The position numbers and the translations under genes are program-made. The notes under the pieces were generated by a model. The model had not been told where the DNA came from, did not search any database, and worked only from the letters and a program-made list of their open reading frames with translations. Shown here one piece after another: positions 1 through 7,399 of a DNA stretch of 64,000 nucleotides. The stretch spans positions 1-64,000 of the forward strand of contig NZ_JASBRH010000019.1 of assembly GCF_029961155.1 (NCBI RefSeq), given 5' to 3'. The DNA is from Pontibacterium granulatum. Its GTDB lineage: Bacteria > Pseudomonadota > Gammaproteobacteria > Pseudomonadales > Balneatricaceae. The stretch's first letter is position 1. Each line of letters opens with the position of its first letter.

Positions 1-254
1 TCACCAAAGGCCTCATCAGCACAACAAGGGATTGGCTCCTGCGCGAGCCGAAGAACAGCTTAATTTACTGTCCGGAATTAGTTGACCACTACAGACTGAC
101 CACCATGGAGAAACCGCTGATAATTAACGGAACTATCTGCCCAGAACAACGTTCTCTATGTTGAAGGAGGTATTCCATTTATTCCTTTCCTCACTGTTGG
201 GGATTCACAGCAACTATTCTGTTCCGAACTATCAAGATTAAATGAGGTTTAACC
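1..254. other. Left-edge non-coding or gene-remnant stretch
   Basis: No recognisable gene was found. A plus-strand frame is open from the left edge to a TGA at 162-164 (about 53 codons), but the peptide resembles nothing I know and could be the tail of a gene outside the window or chance. The last 15 bases before 255 carry a TGAGGT ribosome-binding site (241-246) for the cupredoxin gene. Confidence 0.3.
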
Positions 255-758
255 ATGAGTAATCTATTTAACTTGATCATAGCTGCTGCGATTTACGGCA
301 GCCCATTGTTTGCAGGCATCACTGATCATGGCCCCATAAGGGACCATGAAAACGGCCATACGCATATGGAAAAAGGCCATTTACTCACCGCCGCGGGATA
401 TCCGGGTCGAATTAGCGATGTCAATCAAAAGATACATGTGAGTTTGGGCCCGAATATGAGCTTTTCACCCGCAGAATTTAAATTTAATCAGGGTGATACC
501 ATCCGCTTCTATATATTCAATCATGATAAGTTGAAGCATGAATTTGTAATCGGTGATAAGGCTGAGATGCGAGAGCATGCTGCTTTAATGCGCAGTATGC
601 CGGAGACGAAACATGATGAAGGCAATGCTGTCACTTTAAAGCCGGGCGAGATCCGTCAGATGACCTGGACCTTCAGCAAAAAGGGGATCTTTGAAGCTGC
701 GTGTCATCTCCCTGGGCATTACGAAGAAGGAATGAAAGCTGTAGTGGAAGTGATCTGA
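255..758 (+). CDS. Exported cupredoxin-like copper protein
   Basis: A 167-residue protein with a short N-terminal hydrophobic export signal (about residues 5-20), a His-rich segment (about 25-43) and a plastocyanin/azurin-type domain. Seen in the sequence are the type-1 copper ligands: a His in KHEF (about residue 95) and a C-terminal Cys-His-Met set in the motif AACHLPGHYEEGM. Cupredoxins of this type bind one copper in the periplasm and act as carriers or sinks. TGAGGT precedes the ATG. The gene stands just left of a broken ABC permease gene and near the copper-responsive block, which supports a role in copper handling. Its own promoter is not obvious. Confident on fold, less on exact role. 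Confidence 0.85.
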   Translation: MSNLFNLIIAAAIYGSPLFAGITDHGPIRDHENGHTHMEKGHLLTAAGYPGRISDVNQKIHVSLGPNMSFSPAEFKFNQGDTIRFYIFNHDKLKHEFVIGDKAEMREHAALMRSMPETKHDEGNAVTLKPGEIRQMTWTFSKKGIFEAACHLPGHYEEGMKAVVEVI

Positions 759-768
759 GCTGACATGA

Positions 769-1290
769 TTGTCGATAATCCCAGCATATACTTTGCTTAT
801 AAAGAGGTATCACCAAATGGTCGTCTATCTGAAGAAGATGGACGCAGATGTCTGGGTAATGCAGAAGGGCGTCTCCAACATGCACATGGCCAGTTCTATG
901 GTATGGGACTGGAAGGTTGACAGGGTTGAGCAGATACCCGGTGTAAAAGCGGTGTCGGCAGTCCTTTATCTGAACGGCCCGCTCAAGATAGGCGGACAAG
1001 ACTGGTTCTCTTATATCATTGGTGTTTCCCCGAAATATATCAACGCAGGCCCCTGGTCAGTGGCTCAGGGTAAATCGTTACCAGACGCCGGTGAAGCGGT
1101 CATACCTGAAGTGATTTCTCGGCTTACCGGTATTCAGTTAGGGGATGAAGTCACTCTGGTCGATCGACCGTTACGCGTAGTGGGGCTATCGATCGATACA
1201 TTTTCGATGGCCAGTTCCGTGGTATTCGTCTCCAGAGAGGATCTGGGGAGCTTGCTTGAGGCTGGTGATCAATACAGTTATCAGGGAAGA
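769..1290 (+). pseudogene. Fragment of an FtsX/MacB-type ABC transporter permease
   Basis: Translation from about 817 to 1283 matches the periplasmic core domain of FtsX/MacB-like permeases: it contains DADVWVMQKGV, an IPGVKAVSAVLY segment, GEAVIPEVISRLTG and FSMASSVVFVSR. The first transmembrane helix that should precede it and the three helices that should follow are absent, and after about 1283 the reading frame runs into unrelated sequence up to the terminator. This is a double-ended truncation, so it is scored as a remnant. Full genes of this family usually sit with an ATPase gene; none is here. It may have served a metal or lipoprotein exporter on the island. Confidence 0.75.
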
Positions 1291-1349
1291 GCCGGAGCGG
1301 CATATAGAACCAAAATGAGATTGAACGCAGAAAATAGGATGGCTTATTC

Positions 1350-1389
1350 AAAAAAGTCCCTGACATGTCAATCTGTCAGGGACTTTTTA
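1350..1389. terminator. Bidirectional intrinsic terminator
   Basis: Perfect inverted repeat AAAAAGTCCCTGACA (1351-1365) and TGTCAGGGACTTTTT (1374-1388) with an 8-nt loop. It lies 8 bases beyond the stop of the leftward diheme cytochrome gene and would end that transcript. The T-run on both sides makes it work in either direction. Confidence 0.9.
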
Positions 1390-1396
1390 ATGAATG

Positions 1397-2287
1397 CTAT
1401 TTGCGATTTAGAAGGTAGTGGGCAACGGCATCCAGGTCCTGTTTCTGAAGAAAAGCAGTTCCATCACGCACAACCTCACCCATACTCCCGCCGAAGACAT
1501 CGCCATCAGGTTTAATGCCTGACTTCAGGGCATAGGAAAGGTCGCTCTGACTCCATCCAGCTGCTTTCAATGCCTCGGGAGTAATTGCCGGGATGGAGCC
1601 TTCTCCCTCTAACATTGACTGCGATCCTGCAAAGCTATTATCTTCATCGAGTGCCCCGAACAAGTTCCGAGGGGAATGGCATGCGGCGCAGTGGGCTGCA
1701 CTTTCGACCAGATACTTGCCCCGGTTGAACTGCTCTTCCTCACCTTCAGAAGGCTTATAACGGCCTGCTTTAAAAAACAAGCTTTGCCAGAGGTTCAGTC
1801 CCTCACGGACATTGAACGGGAAGCTCAGTTCATGGGGCGTACTGGCTGTATTTACCGAAGGTACAGTCTGGAAAGCTGCCCACAGATCGGCAATGTCCTG
1901 ATCACTTAACTTCGTATAGAAGTCATAAGGAAAGGCCGGATAATAGGGGCTTCCTTCTGGCGAAATTCCCGACCTTAGTGCCGTGGCAAAGTCCTCTAAC
2001 GTCCAATTACCTATGCCGTGCTGTTTATCGGTGGTCAGGTTCGGCGCATAGAAAGTTCCGAACGGTGTTTTTAGAGGTGCTCCGCCTGCAAGTGCGGGAC
2101 CTCCGGCTTCAATATTTGTATGACAGGCAATGCAGCCTGAAGCTCTGGCCAGGTATGCCCCCCGTGCAACATTTCCAGCTTCGGCATTTATCTGTGTTTT
2201 ATCTATGTTGGCGGAAAGAGGCAAACTGACCCATGCTATTGCAGCCAGTGCCGTTAATGTGAAGGAATAGAGTAAGGTCTTTTTCAT
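1397..2287 (-). CDS. Diheme c-type cytochrome, exported
   Basis: A 296-residue protein with a signal peptide (residues 1-26, ending around LSANI) and two class I cytochrome c domains, each with a CXXCH haem-binding motif: CIACH near residue 52 and CAACH near residue 200. This diheme layout is typical of the cytochrome subunits that take electrons from periplasmic dehydrogenases or oxidases. The start is supported by GAGGTGAG eight or so bases upstream. It is the last gene of a leftward unit after the Met-rich cytochrome c'-like gene (9-bp gap) and the His-rich peptide gene, and ends at a strong terminator. Context suggests transfer of electrons in copper redox chemistry; the partner is not known. 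Confidence 0.85.
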   Translation of the reverse strand: MKKTLLYSFTLTALAAIAWVSLPLSANIDKTQINAEAGNVARGAYLARASGCIACHTNIEAGGPALAGGAPLKTPFGTFYAPNLTTDKQHGIGNWTLEDFATALRSGISPEGSPYYPAFPYDFYTKLSDQDIADLWAAFQTVPSVNTASTPHELSFPFNVREGLNLWQSLFFKAGRYKPSEGEEEQFNRGKYLVESAAHCAACHSPRNLFGALDEDNSFAGSQSMLEGEGSIPAITPEALKAAGWSQSDLSYALKSGIKPDGDVFGGSMGEVVRDGTAFLQKQDLDAVAHYLLNRK

Positions 2288-2296
2288 GTTCTCACC

Positions 2297-2905
2297 TCAC
2301 TTATCTTTCTCTTTACGGTAACGGGTATGACAGGAAGAACAGGTATCCGTCAGCATTTTGAATACCATGTCTGAAGGCATGCTACCTAAATGCTCTGGAT
2401 TGGTCATATTCTGTTGCATGTGCTTGCTATTACCCATCATTGAACCGGAGCCCATCATTGAATGGCTATCCATCATGTTTTGCCCCATCATGGTGTTAGT
2501 TCCCATCATGCCTCCTCCGGAGGCGGTCCCTTGATTCTCCGCTGCGTTGTAAAGACCTTGGGCGATTTTCTCTTGGTCGTCTGCCAGCTTTTTAAAGCGA
2601 TTCCACTCTTGCCAGATTATTGGTTTTGCTTCGGATTTACCTTTCAGGCTGCCTTCTGGGAATAGCTTGGACATAGCGTCACCAGAATGATCGCGAATAA
2701 CCAACGCGGCATTTCTGATTGTATCGGGATCATATTCCTCATCACCCTTATAGATAGCTTTCAGCTGTTTAACAGCATCTTTCATGTTATCCATAAGGTC
2801 CATTCGTTCTTTGACGATTCCTGTAGCACCACCGTGGGCCATAACCAGTTGCGAAGAAACAGACGCCATAAGTACCAAAGAAACAGCAGCAATCATTTTG
2901 TTCAT
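2297..2905 (-). CDS. Cytochrome c'-like protein with methionine-rich insert
   Basis: A 202-residue exported protein: signal peptide (1-23), a helical cytochrome c'-type body, and a C-terminal CSSCH haem motif followed by a short basic tail, as in cytochrome c'. Between helix 3 and the C-terminal haem helix (about residues 130-168) is an added linker with five Met-Met pairs spaced by short Gly/Ser/Asn/His segments plus further single Met and His. Such Met/His-rich linkers are found in copper-binding proteins such as CopA/PcoA and CusF-type partners. RBS GGAG precedes the ATG. Same operon as its neighbours. Inference: a haem protein able to bind Cu(I) through the linker. Confidence 0.8.
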   Translation of the reverse strand: MNKMIAAVSLVLMASVSSQLVMAHGGATGIVKERMDLMDNMKDAVKQLKAIYKGDEEYDPDTIRNAALVIRDHSGDAMSKLFPEGSLKGKSEAKPIIWQEWNRFKKLADDQEKIAQGLYNAAENQGTASGGGMMGTNTMMGQNMMDSHSMMGSGSMMGNSKHMQQNMTNPEHLGSMPSDMVFKMLTDTCSSCHTRYRKEKDK

Positions 2906-2985
2906 TGTGTATACACTCCATAACCATACGTGAGTCCTGAGTTGCTTCTCAGGCCCTTTATAAACTTAAAACGATACAAGTGGGC

Positions 2986-3321
2986 TCAAGCGAGTTTAGG
3001 AGGAGGGGGGTCTAATGCGATATGAACTGAGAGTAGTCCGGTTGTTTGCTGCTCAGAAGCTGTTTGATGCGAAAGATGGATTCCAGGGGCGTAGATTGTA
3101 GGAGGCGATAAGGTATGAGCAGGGTGACAGTCTGAGCTATGATCCTCGGCCCCAGAGTGATGACTTGATTCTTCCATTTCATGGTGGTGAGAATGACTGA
3201 GCATCCCCGCAACATGACCGTCCTGTTCGGCGTCCAGAATCACTGCATGTACTTGCACTGGCTGAAGCTGGACGAACAGCATCAGAAGCAGGATCGTTGC
3301 CTGTTTTAAGAAAGTCATCAT
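2986..3321 (-). CDS. Small His-rich exported protein, copper-regulated
   Basis: About 111 residues: an N-terminal hydrophobic signal (about 5-25), then a His/Glu-rich middle (SHSHHHEMEESSHHSGAED) with one Cys, and a Pro-rich C-terminus. No domain is recognised; the composition is that of a metal buffer. Two adjacent ATG codons (3321 and 3318) are possible starts; neither has a strong ribosome-binding site. It is the first gene downstream of the leftward CueR-type promoter at 3436-3466, followed by the two cytochrome genes. That position, together with the His clusters, suggests periplasmic copper binding. It resembles in general character the small His-rich proteins often found in copper operons, without a clear match. 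Confidence 0.7.
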   Translation of the reverse strand: MMTFLKQATILLLMLFVQLQPVQVHAVILDAEQDGHVAGMLSHSHHHEMEESSHHSGAEDHSSDCHPAHTLSPPTIYAPGIHLSHQTASEQQTTGLLSVHIALDPPPPKLA

Positions 3322-3435
3322 ACCCAAGATCGAATCGATGTTCTGGTTGTTTTTTGGACAGCTTTTGCTTGATGCTAGTTAAAGAGCCTATGCCTTGTAA
3401 AGCTTGCGTAGCCTTTATTGTCCCAATAGTTGTTC

Positions 3436-3466
3436 AATCTACCGCTTCCACCTGGGGGAAGGTCAA
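3436..3466 (-). promoter_or_regulatory. CueR/MerR-type copper-responsive promoter, leftward
   Basis: On the minus strand a -35 element TTGACC (3466-3461) and a -10 element TAGATT (3441-3436) are separated by 19 bp. The spacer holds the dyad CCTTCC...GGAAG that is characteristic of CueR operators, as in the E. coli copA promoter. The overlong spacer is the hallmark of MerR-family activation. It would drive 3321 to 1397. Confidence 0.85.
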
Positions 3467-3529
3467 GCAGAAATTTGTAATTGATATGCAGTCCCGCAGG
3501 TTTTTTTATTTAGAAAGCGGCCTTTTGAC

Positions 3530-3560
3530 TTGACCTTCCTGCCTCTGGAAGCTTTATTTT
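3530..3560 (+). promoter_or_regulatory. CueR/MerR-type copper-responsive promoter, rightward
   Basis: A -35 TTGACC (3530-3535), 19-bp spacer and -10 TATTTT (3555-3560); the spacer carries CCTTCC and TGGAAG as a dyad, very close to the known copA operator. Start of transcription would be near 3567, about 110 bp before the first gene at 3677. It lies about 90 bp from the opposite CueR-type promoter, so one activator could switch both units. Confidence 0.9.
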
Positions 3561-3676
3561 ATGTAACGTTTGATCACTTGATTGGCGTTGATCAAAGGGA
3601 ATTAAGCTGGTTGTTTTCTATACAGAATGTGGTTCGTGTTTGATACTCGGGCCATTGGCCTGCTGGTGGCTTCTAC

Positions 3677-3997
3677 ATGAAACGAATGGTCCTACAGTTA
3701 GCTATGTTACTCGTTCTGTTCACGGGAACGGGTGTGGCAGACGTGTTTGCCACACCTGATCAGTGCAGAATGGAAGCTGGTTTAATGACGGATTTAAACC
3801 ATTCTGCTGAAACGGCAAATTGTGATGAAGGCTATCAATTCTGTGAACACCTAAGCGTAGCAGAAGCGAGGGTATATCCCGGATTTTCCATACCCGACTT
3901 TTGGGATGATCGCAATTCATCCATCTGGTCTAAGAAAGATCTTGAACGCATCCGATCTGGCTATTCTTCCTCCGTATTTCATCCTCCCCGGGGCTAG
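3677..3997 (+). CDS. Small exported protein of unknown function
   Basis: A 106-residue protein with a clear signal peptide (residues 1-25, ending at the ADVFA/TP region) and three Cys (CRMEAG, NCDEG, FCEHL) in the mature part. I recognise no family. It is the first gene behind the rightward CueR-type promoter and precedes scsC by about 120 bp. No good ribosome-binding site is seen before the ATG. The Cys and His residues could bind copper or be substrates of the downstream Scs thiol system; that is inference only. Confidence 0.6.
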   Translation: MKRMVLQLAMLLVLFTGTGVADVFATPDQCRMEAGLMTDLNHSAETANCDEGYQFCEHLSVAEARVYPGFSIPDFWDDRNSSIWSKKDLERIRSGYSSSVFHPPRG

Positions 3998-4117
3998 CCT
4001 CTAAATTCGTAAGTAACGGATTTGTGGCGTTTTCTACAACGTATCGCGTTGAATTTAAAGCAACTTAAGCGTTTCGGCGATTTGAATGCACGCTTAAGTT
4101 CAGCAGGGAGAGTGATC

Positions 4118-4903
4118 ATGAAATTAAGGCTTATCCGGGCATCCGGAATTATTTTATTGGTGTTATTTAGCGGCTGGCTGAAAGCCGATGAGATGGATGA
4201 GAAACTGTCGCAGAAGTGGCAGGAGTATATGCAGAGTGAGGCGTTCGAGAACCGGGTTGAGGAAGTAATTCTGCAATTCATCGAAAAACAGAATCAGGCC
4301 CGAGCGGAACAGCAGAGAAAGGCCCTGGAAGACCGTATGGCAAATGTTTCTGCGGTAGATCCGGAGTCTGACTATATCCGCGGTGAGCAGAAGGCAGAGT
4401 TCAGCCTGATCGAATATTCTGATTTTGAATGCCCATTCTGTAAGCGCTTCCACAAAACGGCTATGCAGTTTATCGAGCAGAATCCTGAGGTGAATTGGGT
4501 CTACCGGCATTTTCCTCTGAATTTTCATAACCCAGGGGCACAGAAGCAGGCAGAGGCTTCCGAGTGTGCGGGTGAGTTGGGAGGGAACGATGCTTTCTGG
4601 CAATACACTGACCTGATTTATGAGAGAACCCGTTCCAACGGTAAAGGCTTCCCGATCGATAAGCTCGCTCCGCTTGCTGTTGAAATCGGCCTCGACCAAG
4701 AGGCGTTCAAACAGTGTTTGAATAGTGAGAAATACAAGCAGAAGGTGTTGCAGCAGATGGCTAATGGCCAGGCTGGGGGCGTAACTGGCACACCAGGGAA
4801 CTTTATTCGCCATAATGTCACTGGGACTACCATCTCAGTTCATGGTGCACAGAGGCTTCGGGCTTTGAAACAGGCCCTGGAATCCCTAAAGCAGCGCCAG
4901 TAA
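4118..4903 (+). CDS. scsC: ScsC/DsbA-family thiol:disulfide protein
   Basis: A 261-residue periplasmic protein. The start at 4118 is chosen because it has GGGAGAG upstream and yields a signal peptide (about residues 1-23), while the frame stays open further left without one. After a charged, probably coiled helical segment (about 25-75) comes a DsbA-like thioredoxin fold with the catalytic motif CPFCK and a cis-proline loop GTPGN. The N-terminal helical arm is like those of multimerising ScsC/DsbG/BcfH-type isomerases. It ends 15 bp before scsB, the usual reductant for ScsC. The Scs system in enterobacteria protects copper-damaged thiol proteins in the envelope. The copper-type promoter upstream fits. 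Confidence 0.85.
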   Translation: MKLRLIRASGIILLVLFSGWLKADEMDEKLSQKWQEYMQSEAFENRVEEVILQFIEKQNQARAEQQRKALEDRMANVSAVDPESDYIRGEQKAEFSLIEYSDFECPFCKRFHKTAMQFIEQNPEVNWVYRHFPLNFHNPGAQKQAEASECAGELGGNDAFWQYTDLIYERTRSNGKGFPIDKLAPLAVEIGLDQEAFKQCLNSEKYKQKVLQQMANGQAGGVTGTPGNFIRHNVTGTTISVHGAQRLRALKQALESLKQRQ

Positions 4904-4918
4904 CAGGAAGATCGAAAC

Positions 4919-6949
4919 ATGCCGAGACTCTTACTGTGCCTGTTTGCATTGATTTTCCCACTTCAGGTGCTGGCTGCTGTCGGATCCTGGCAAGAGGATG
5001 GCCCGGTCCAGGTGCGTTTAATCACTCCCGTAAATAATCTGGCCGGGCAGTCTGAATTACTCCTGGGGCTTCACATCAAGTTGCAGCCCGGATGGAAGAC
5101 ATACTGGCGAACACCCGGGGCGGCTGGTGCAGCACCTTCGTTGACACTTGAACATGATGCTTTAGTACCAGAGCCTGAATGGTACTGGCCTGCACCGAAA
5201 CGCTTTAGCCTTCTTGGTTTGCAGTCGTATGGGTATAGCGATGAAGTGGTTATACCTGTTCGCTACCCGCTCAACTCATCCAGGAGTGCCCTTTCGCTTC
5301 AAGGTAAAGCCCAAGTTTATGTTTGCAACGAGATCTGTTTGCCGTTGCAGACAACTGTTCAATTGGAGCTGAATGGCGAAACAGGCATAGACTGGTCCAG
5401 CCAGCGGTTGATCAATAAGTTTATGTCAAAGGTGCCTTCTTCCCTCAAAGAGGTGCAGAGCAGCTACCGGCTAGTAGCTGATAAGCAGGGGCTCTATTTG
5501 ACTCTGAATCTTCCGAGCGTGGCAGAAAATCCGGATCTGTTTATCGAAAATTATGATCTGCATGAATGGCCTGATCCCGTCATCGAAGTTAAGGATACAC
5601 AAGTTCAGGTATGGTGGAACGCACCTGAAGGGATCAGTGCAGACTTACCGGAGCATCCAATTAAGATAACCTATGTTGATAGCTTGCAGGCTTATGATGG
5701 CGCAGTTCAGGTTGAAAACGTTACGCGTCCGGATCAAAGCGTAACGTCAGGCAGCCTCAAATGGCTCAGCATCTTGTTAATGGCCTGGGCGGGCGGTTTG
5801 ATCCTGAATGTAATGCCCTGTGTACTGCCGGTGCTGTCGATAAAGCTAATGCACCTGTCTGAAGCAGGCAATATGCCAAGGAGAGAAGCTCGAGTACAGC
5901 TGCTTCTGACAGCTTTAGGCGTTTTGAGCTTTTTCTGGATTCTTGCCCTGAGTCTGAGTGGCTTGCAACTGGCAGGCTATTACGTGGGGTGGGGGATTCA
6001 ATTCCAGAACCCGTTTTTCCTTCTGTTCATGTTGCTCGTAATGTTGTTGTTCACCGCAAATATGTTTGGCTGGTTTGAATTCTCTTTACCAGCTAAATGG
6101 CAGACAGCGCTGGCTTCCGCTGGTAGCGAAACTCACCATTCGGCCCGTATAGCATCTTACATGCAGGGGGTGGGGGCGACGTTACTCGCAACACCCTGTT
6201 CAGCACCCTTTCTTGGAACCGCCGTTGCTTTCGCTTTGAGTCAGGGGTCATTTGAAATTTTCTGGGTCTTTTCTGCATTGGGTATTGGTCTGGCAACCCC
6301 CTATCTGGCGTTAAGCCTCTGGCCAGGTTTAATCGGTCAACTGCCTAAACCCGGACGGTGGATGAAAGGAGTGCGACGTATTCTGGCATTTGGGTTGTTG
6401 CTGGCTGCGGCGTGGTTAATCTGGCTATTAAGCAACCACCTGAACAGCCTGACGCTGTTAGGCGTAACCGTAGTTGGTGCCGCTTGGCTGTTGTTGTGGA
6501 GCCCACAGTTGATTCGTTGGCGTCCAGCTACTCTATGGATTGCCCTGGTGTTGCTTTTTATGCCATTTGTAAATCAAGTGGACGCTCCTTTGCGGCCTTA
6601 CCCCCAAGAAGTATTTCAACCAGAGCGGATTGATGAATTAGTGGACGAGGGCAAAGTGATGCTGGTCGATATTACAGCGGATTGGTGCATTACCTGTAAA
6701 TACAACAAGGCGGCAGTGTTAGATGCAGAAGACGGTCGGAATCTGCTTGAACAGTATGATGTTGTTTTTATGCAGGGGGATTGGAGTCTGCCGGATAAGA
6801 CGATCGAGTCTTTCTTGAGTAGTCACGGGCGATCGGGTATCCCCTTTAACGCCATTTACGGTCCAAATGCACCTGAAGGCCTCTTACTGCCGGAACTTCT
6901 GACTTTAGAAAGCCTGCGTACTGCTGTTAGGTCAGCCGCAGGTAATTAA
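4919..6949 (+). CDS. scsB: ScsB/DsbD-family membrane thiol reductase
   Basis: A 676-residue three-part protein: signal peptide; a periplasmic immunoglobulin-like N-terminal region (about 25-270) with the Cys pair CNEIC; a membrane domain of about eight helices (about 278-560) with the conserved NVMPCVLP and ATPCSAP cysteine motifs; and a C-terminal thioredoxin-like domain (about 570-676) with the motif ADWCITCK. These three cysteine pairs relay electrons from cytoplasmic thioredoxin to periplasmic partners. The long N-terminal region is more like ScsB than classical DsbD. Adjacent to scsC, so its likely partner is ScsC. The same operon continues to a cytochrome c and a multicopper oxidase. 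Confidence 0.9.
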   Translation: MPRLLLCLFALIFPLQVLAAVGSWQEDGPVQVRLITPVNNLAGQSELLLGLHIKLQPGWKTYWRTPGAAGAAPSLTLEHDALVPEPEWYWPAPKRFSLLGLQSYGYSDEVVIPVRYPLNSSRSALSLQGKAQVYVCNEICLPLQTTVQLELNGETGIDWSSQRLINKFMSKVPSSLKEVQSSYRLVADKQGLYLTLNLPSVAENPDLFIENYDLHEWPDPVIEVKDTQVQVWWNAPEGISADLPEHPIKITYVDSLQAYDGAVQVENVTRPDQSVTSGSLKWLSILLMAWAGGLILNVMPCVLPVLSIKLMHLSEAGNMPRREARVQLLLTALGVLSFFWILALSLSGLQLAGYYVGWGIQFQNPFFLLFMLLVMLLFTANMFGWFEFSLPAKWQTALASAGSETHHSARIASYMQGVGATLLATPCSAPFLGTAVAFALSQGSFEIFWVFSALGIGLATPYLALSLWPGLIGQLPKPGRWMKGVRRILAFGLLLAAAWLIWLLSNHLNSLTLLGVTVVGAAWLLLWSPQLIRWRPATLWIALVLLFMPFVNQVDAPLRPYPQEVFQPERIDELVDEGKVMLVDITADWCITCKYNKAAVLDAEDGRNLLEQYDVVFMQGDWSLPDKTIESFLSSHGRSGIPFNAIYGPNAPEGLLLPELLTLESLRTAVRSAAGN

Positions 6950-6974
6950 CGATTTAATTAAAGGAAATGTGGCG

Positions 6975-7388
6975 ATGAATATGTACAAATCTGTAGTAGG
7001 CCTAATGGTTATGAGTCTTGTTCTGAACAGTCAGGCAGTACTGGCTGAGCACTTCAATGGTCATGTTAAGGTCAAGGTGGGCGATTTATCACCTACTGCT
7101 AAAAATGGCCAGCAGGCTTATAACAAAAGCTGTGCGGGCTGTCATGGTATTAACGGTGAAGGTACCCTTCTGGGCCCGCCTCTGATTCATGATATCTATA
7201 ATCCGGGACACCATTCCAACAGGGCGTTCTACTCGGCTGTACGCAACGGCGTCAAAAGTCATCACTGGCCCTACGGAGATATGCCACCGCAACCTGGCGT
7301 GGGCTTTTCTGATATGGCAGCCATAGTGAAGTTCATTCGTGAAGTACAACAACAAAATGGCATTGTCCGCCGTGAGCACAAAATGTAA
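6975..7388 (+). CDS. Small c-type cytochrome
   Basis: A 137-residue exported monohaem cytochrome. The ATG at 6975 is chosen over a GTG six bases earlier because AAGGA lies nine bases before it. There is a signal peptide (about 1-24), a CAGCH haem motif near residue 50 and a downstream GDMPP providing the likely Met ligand. It sits 26 bp behind scsB and 11 bp before the multicopper oxidase gene. Inference: electron donor or acceptor for the oxidase, or outlet for electrons from Cu(I) oxidation. Confidence 0.85.
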   Translation: MNMYKSVVGLMVMSLVLNSQAVLAEHFNGHVKVKVGDLSPTAKNGQQAYNKSCAGCHGINGEGTLLGPPLIHDIYNPGHHSNRAFYSAVRNGVKSHHWPYGDMPPQPGVGFSDMAAIVKFIREVQQQNGIVRREHKM

Positions 7389-7399
7389 TTCAGGAGTTG

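Noticed and set aside
2906-2916. GTGTATACAC palindrome before the Met-rich cytochrome gene
   Set aside because: It overlaps the ribosome-binding region and is short enough to occur by chance.
3582-3595. FNR-like sequence TTGGC-GTTG-ATCAA downstream of the rightward CueR-type promoter
   Set aside because: Only eight of ten positions match and it lies downstream of the likely transcription start.
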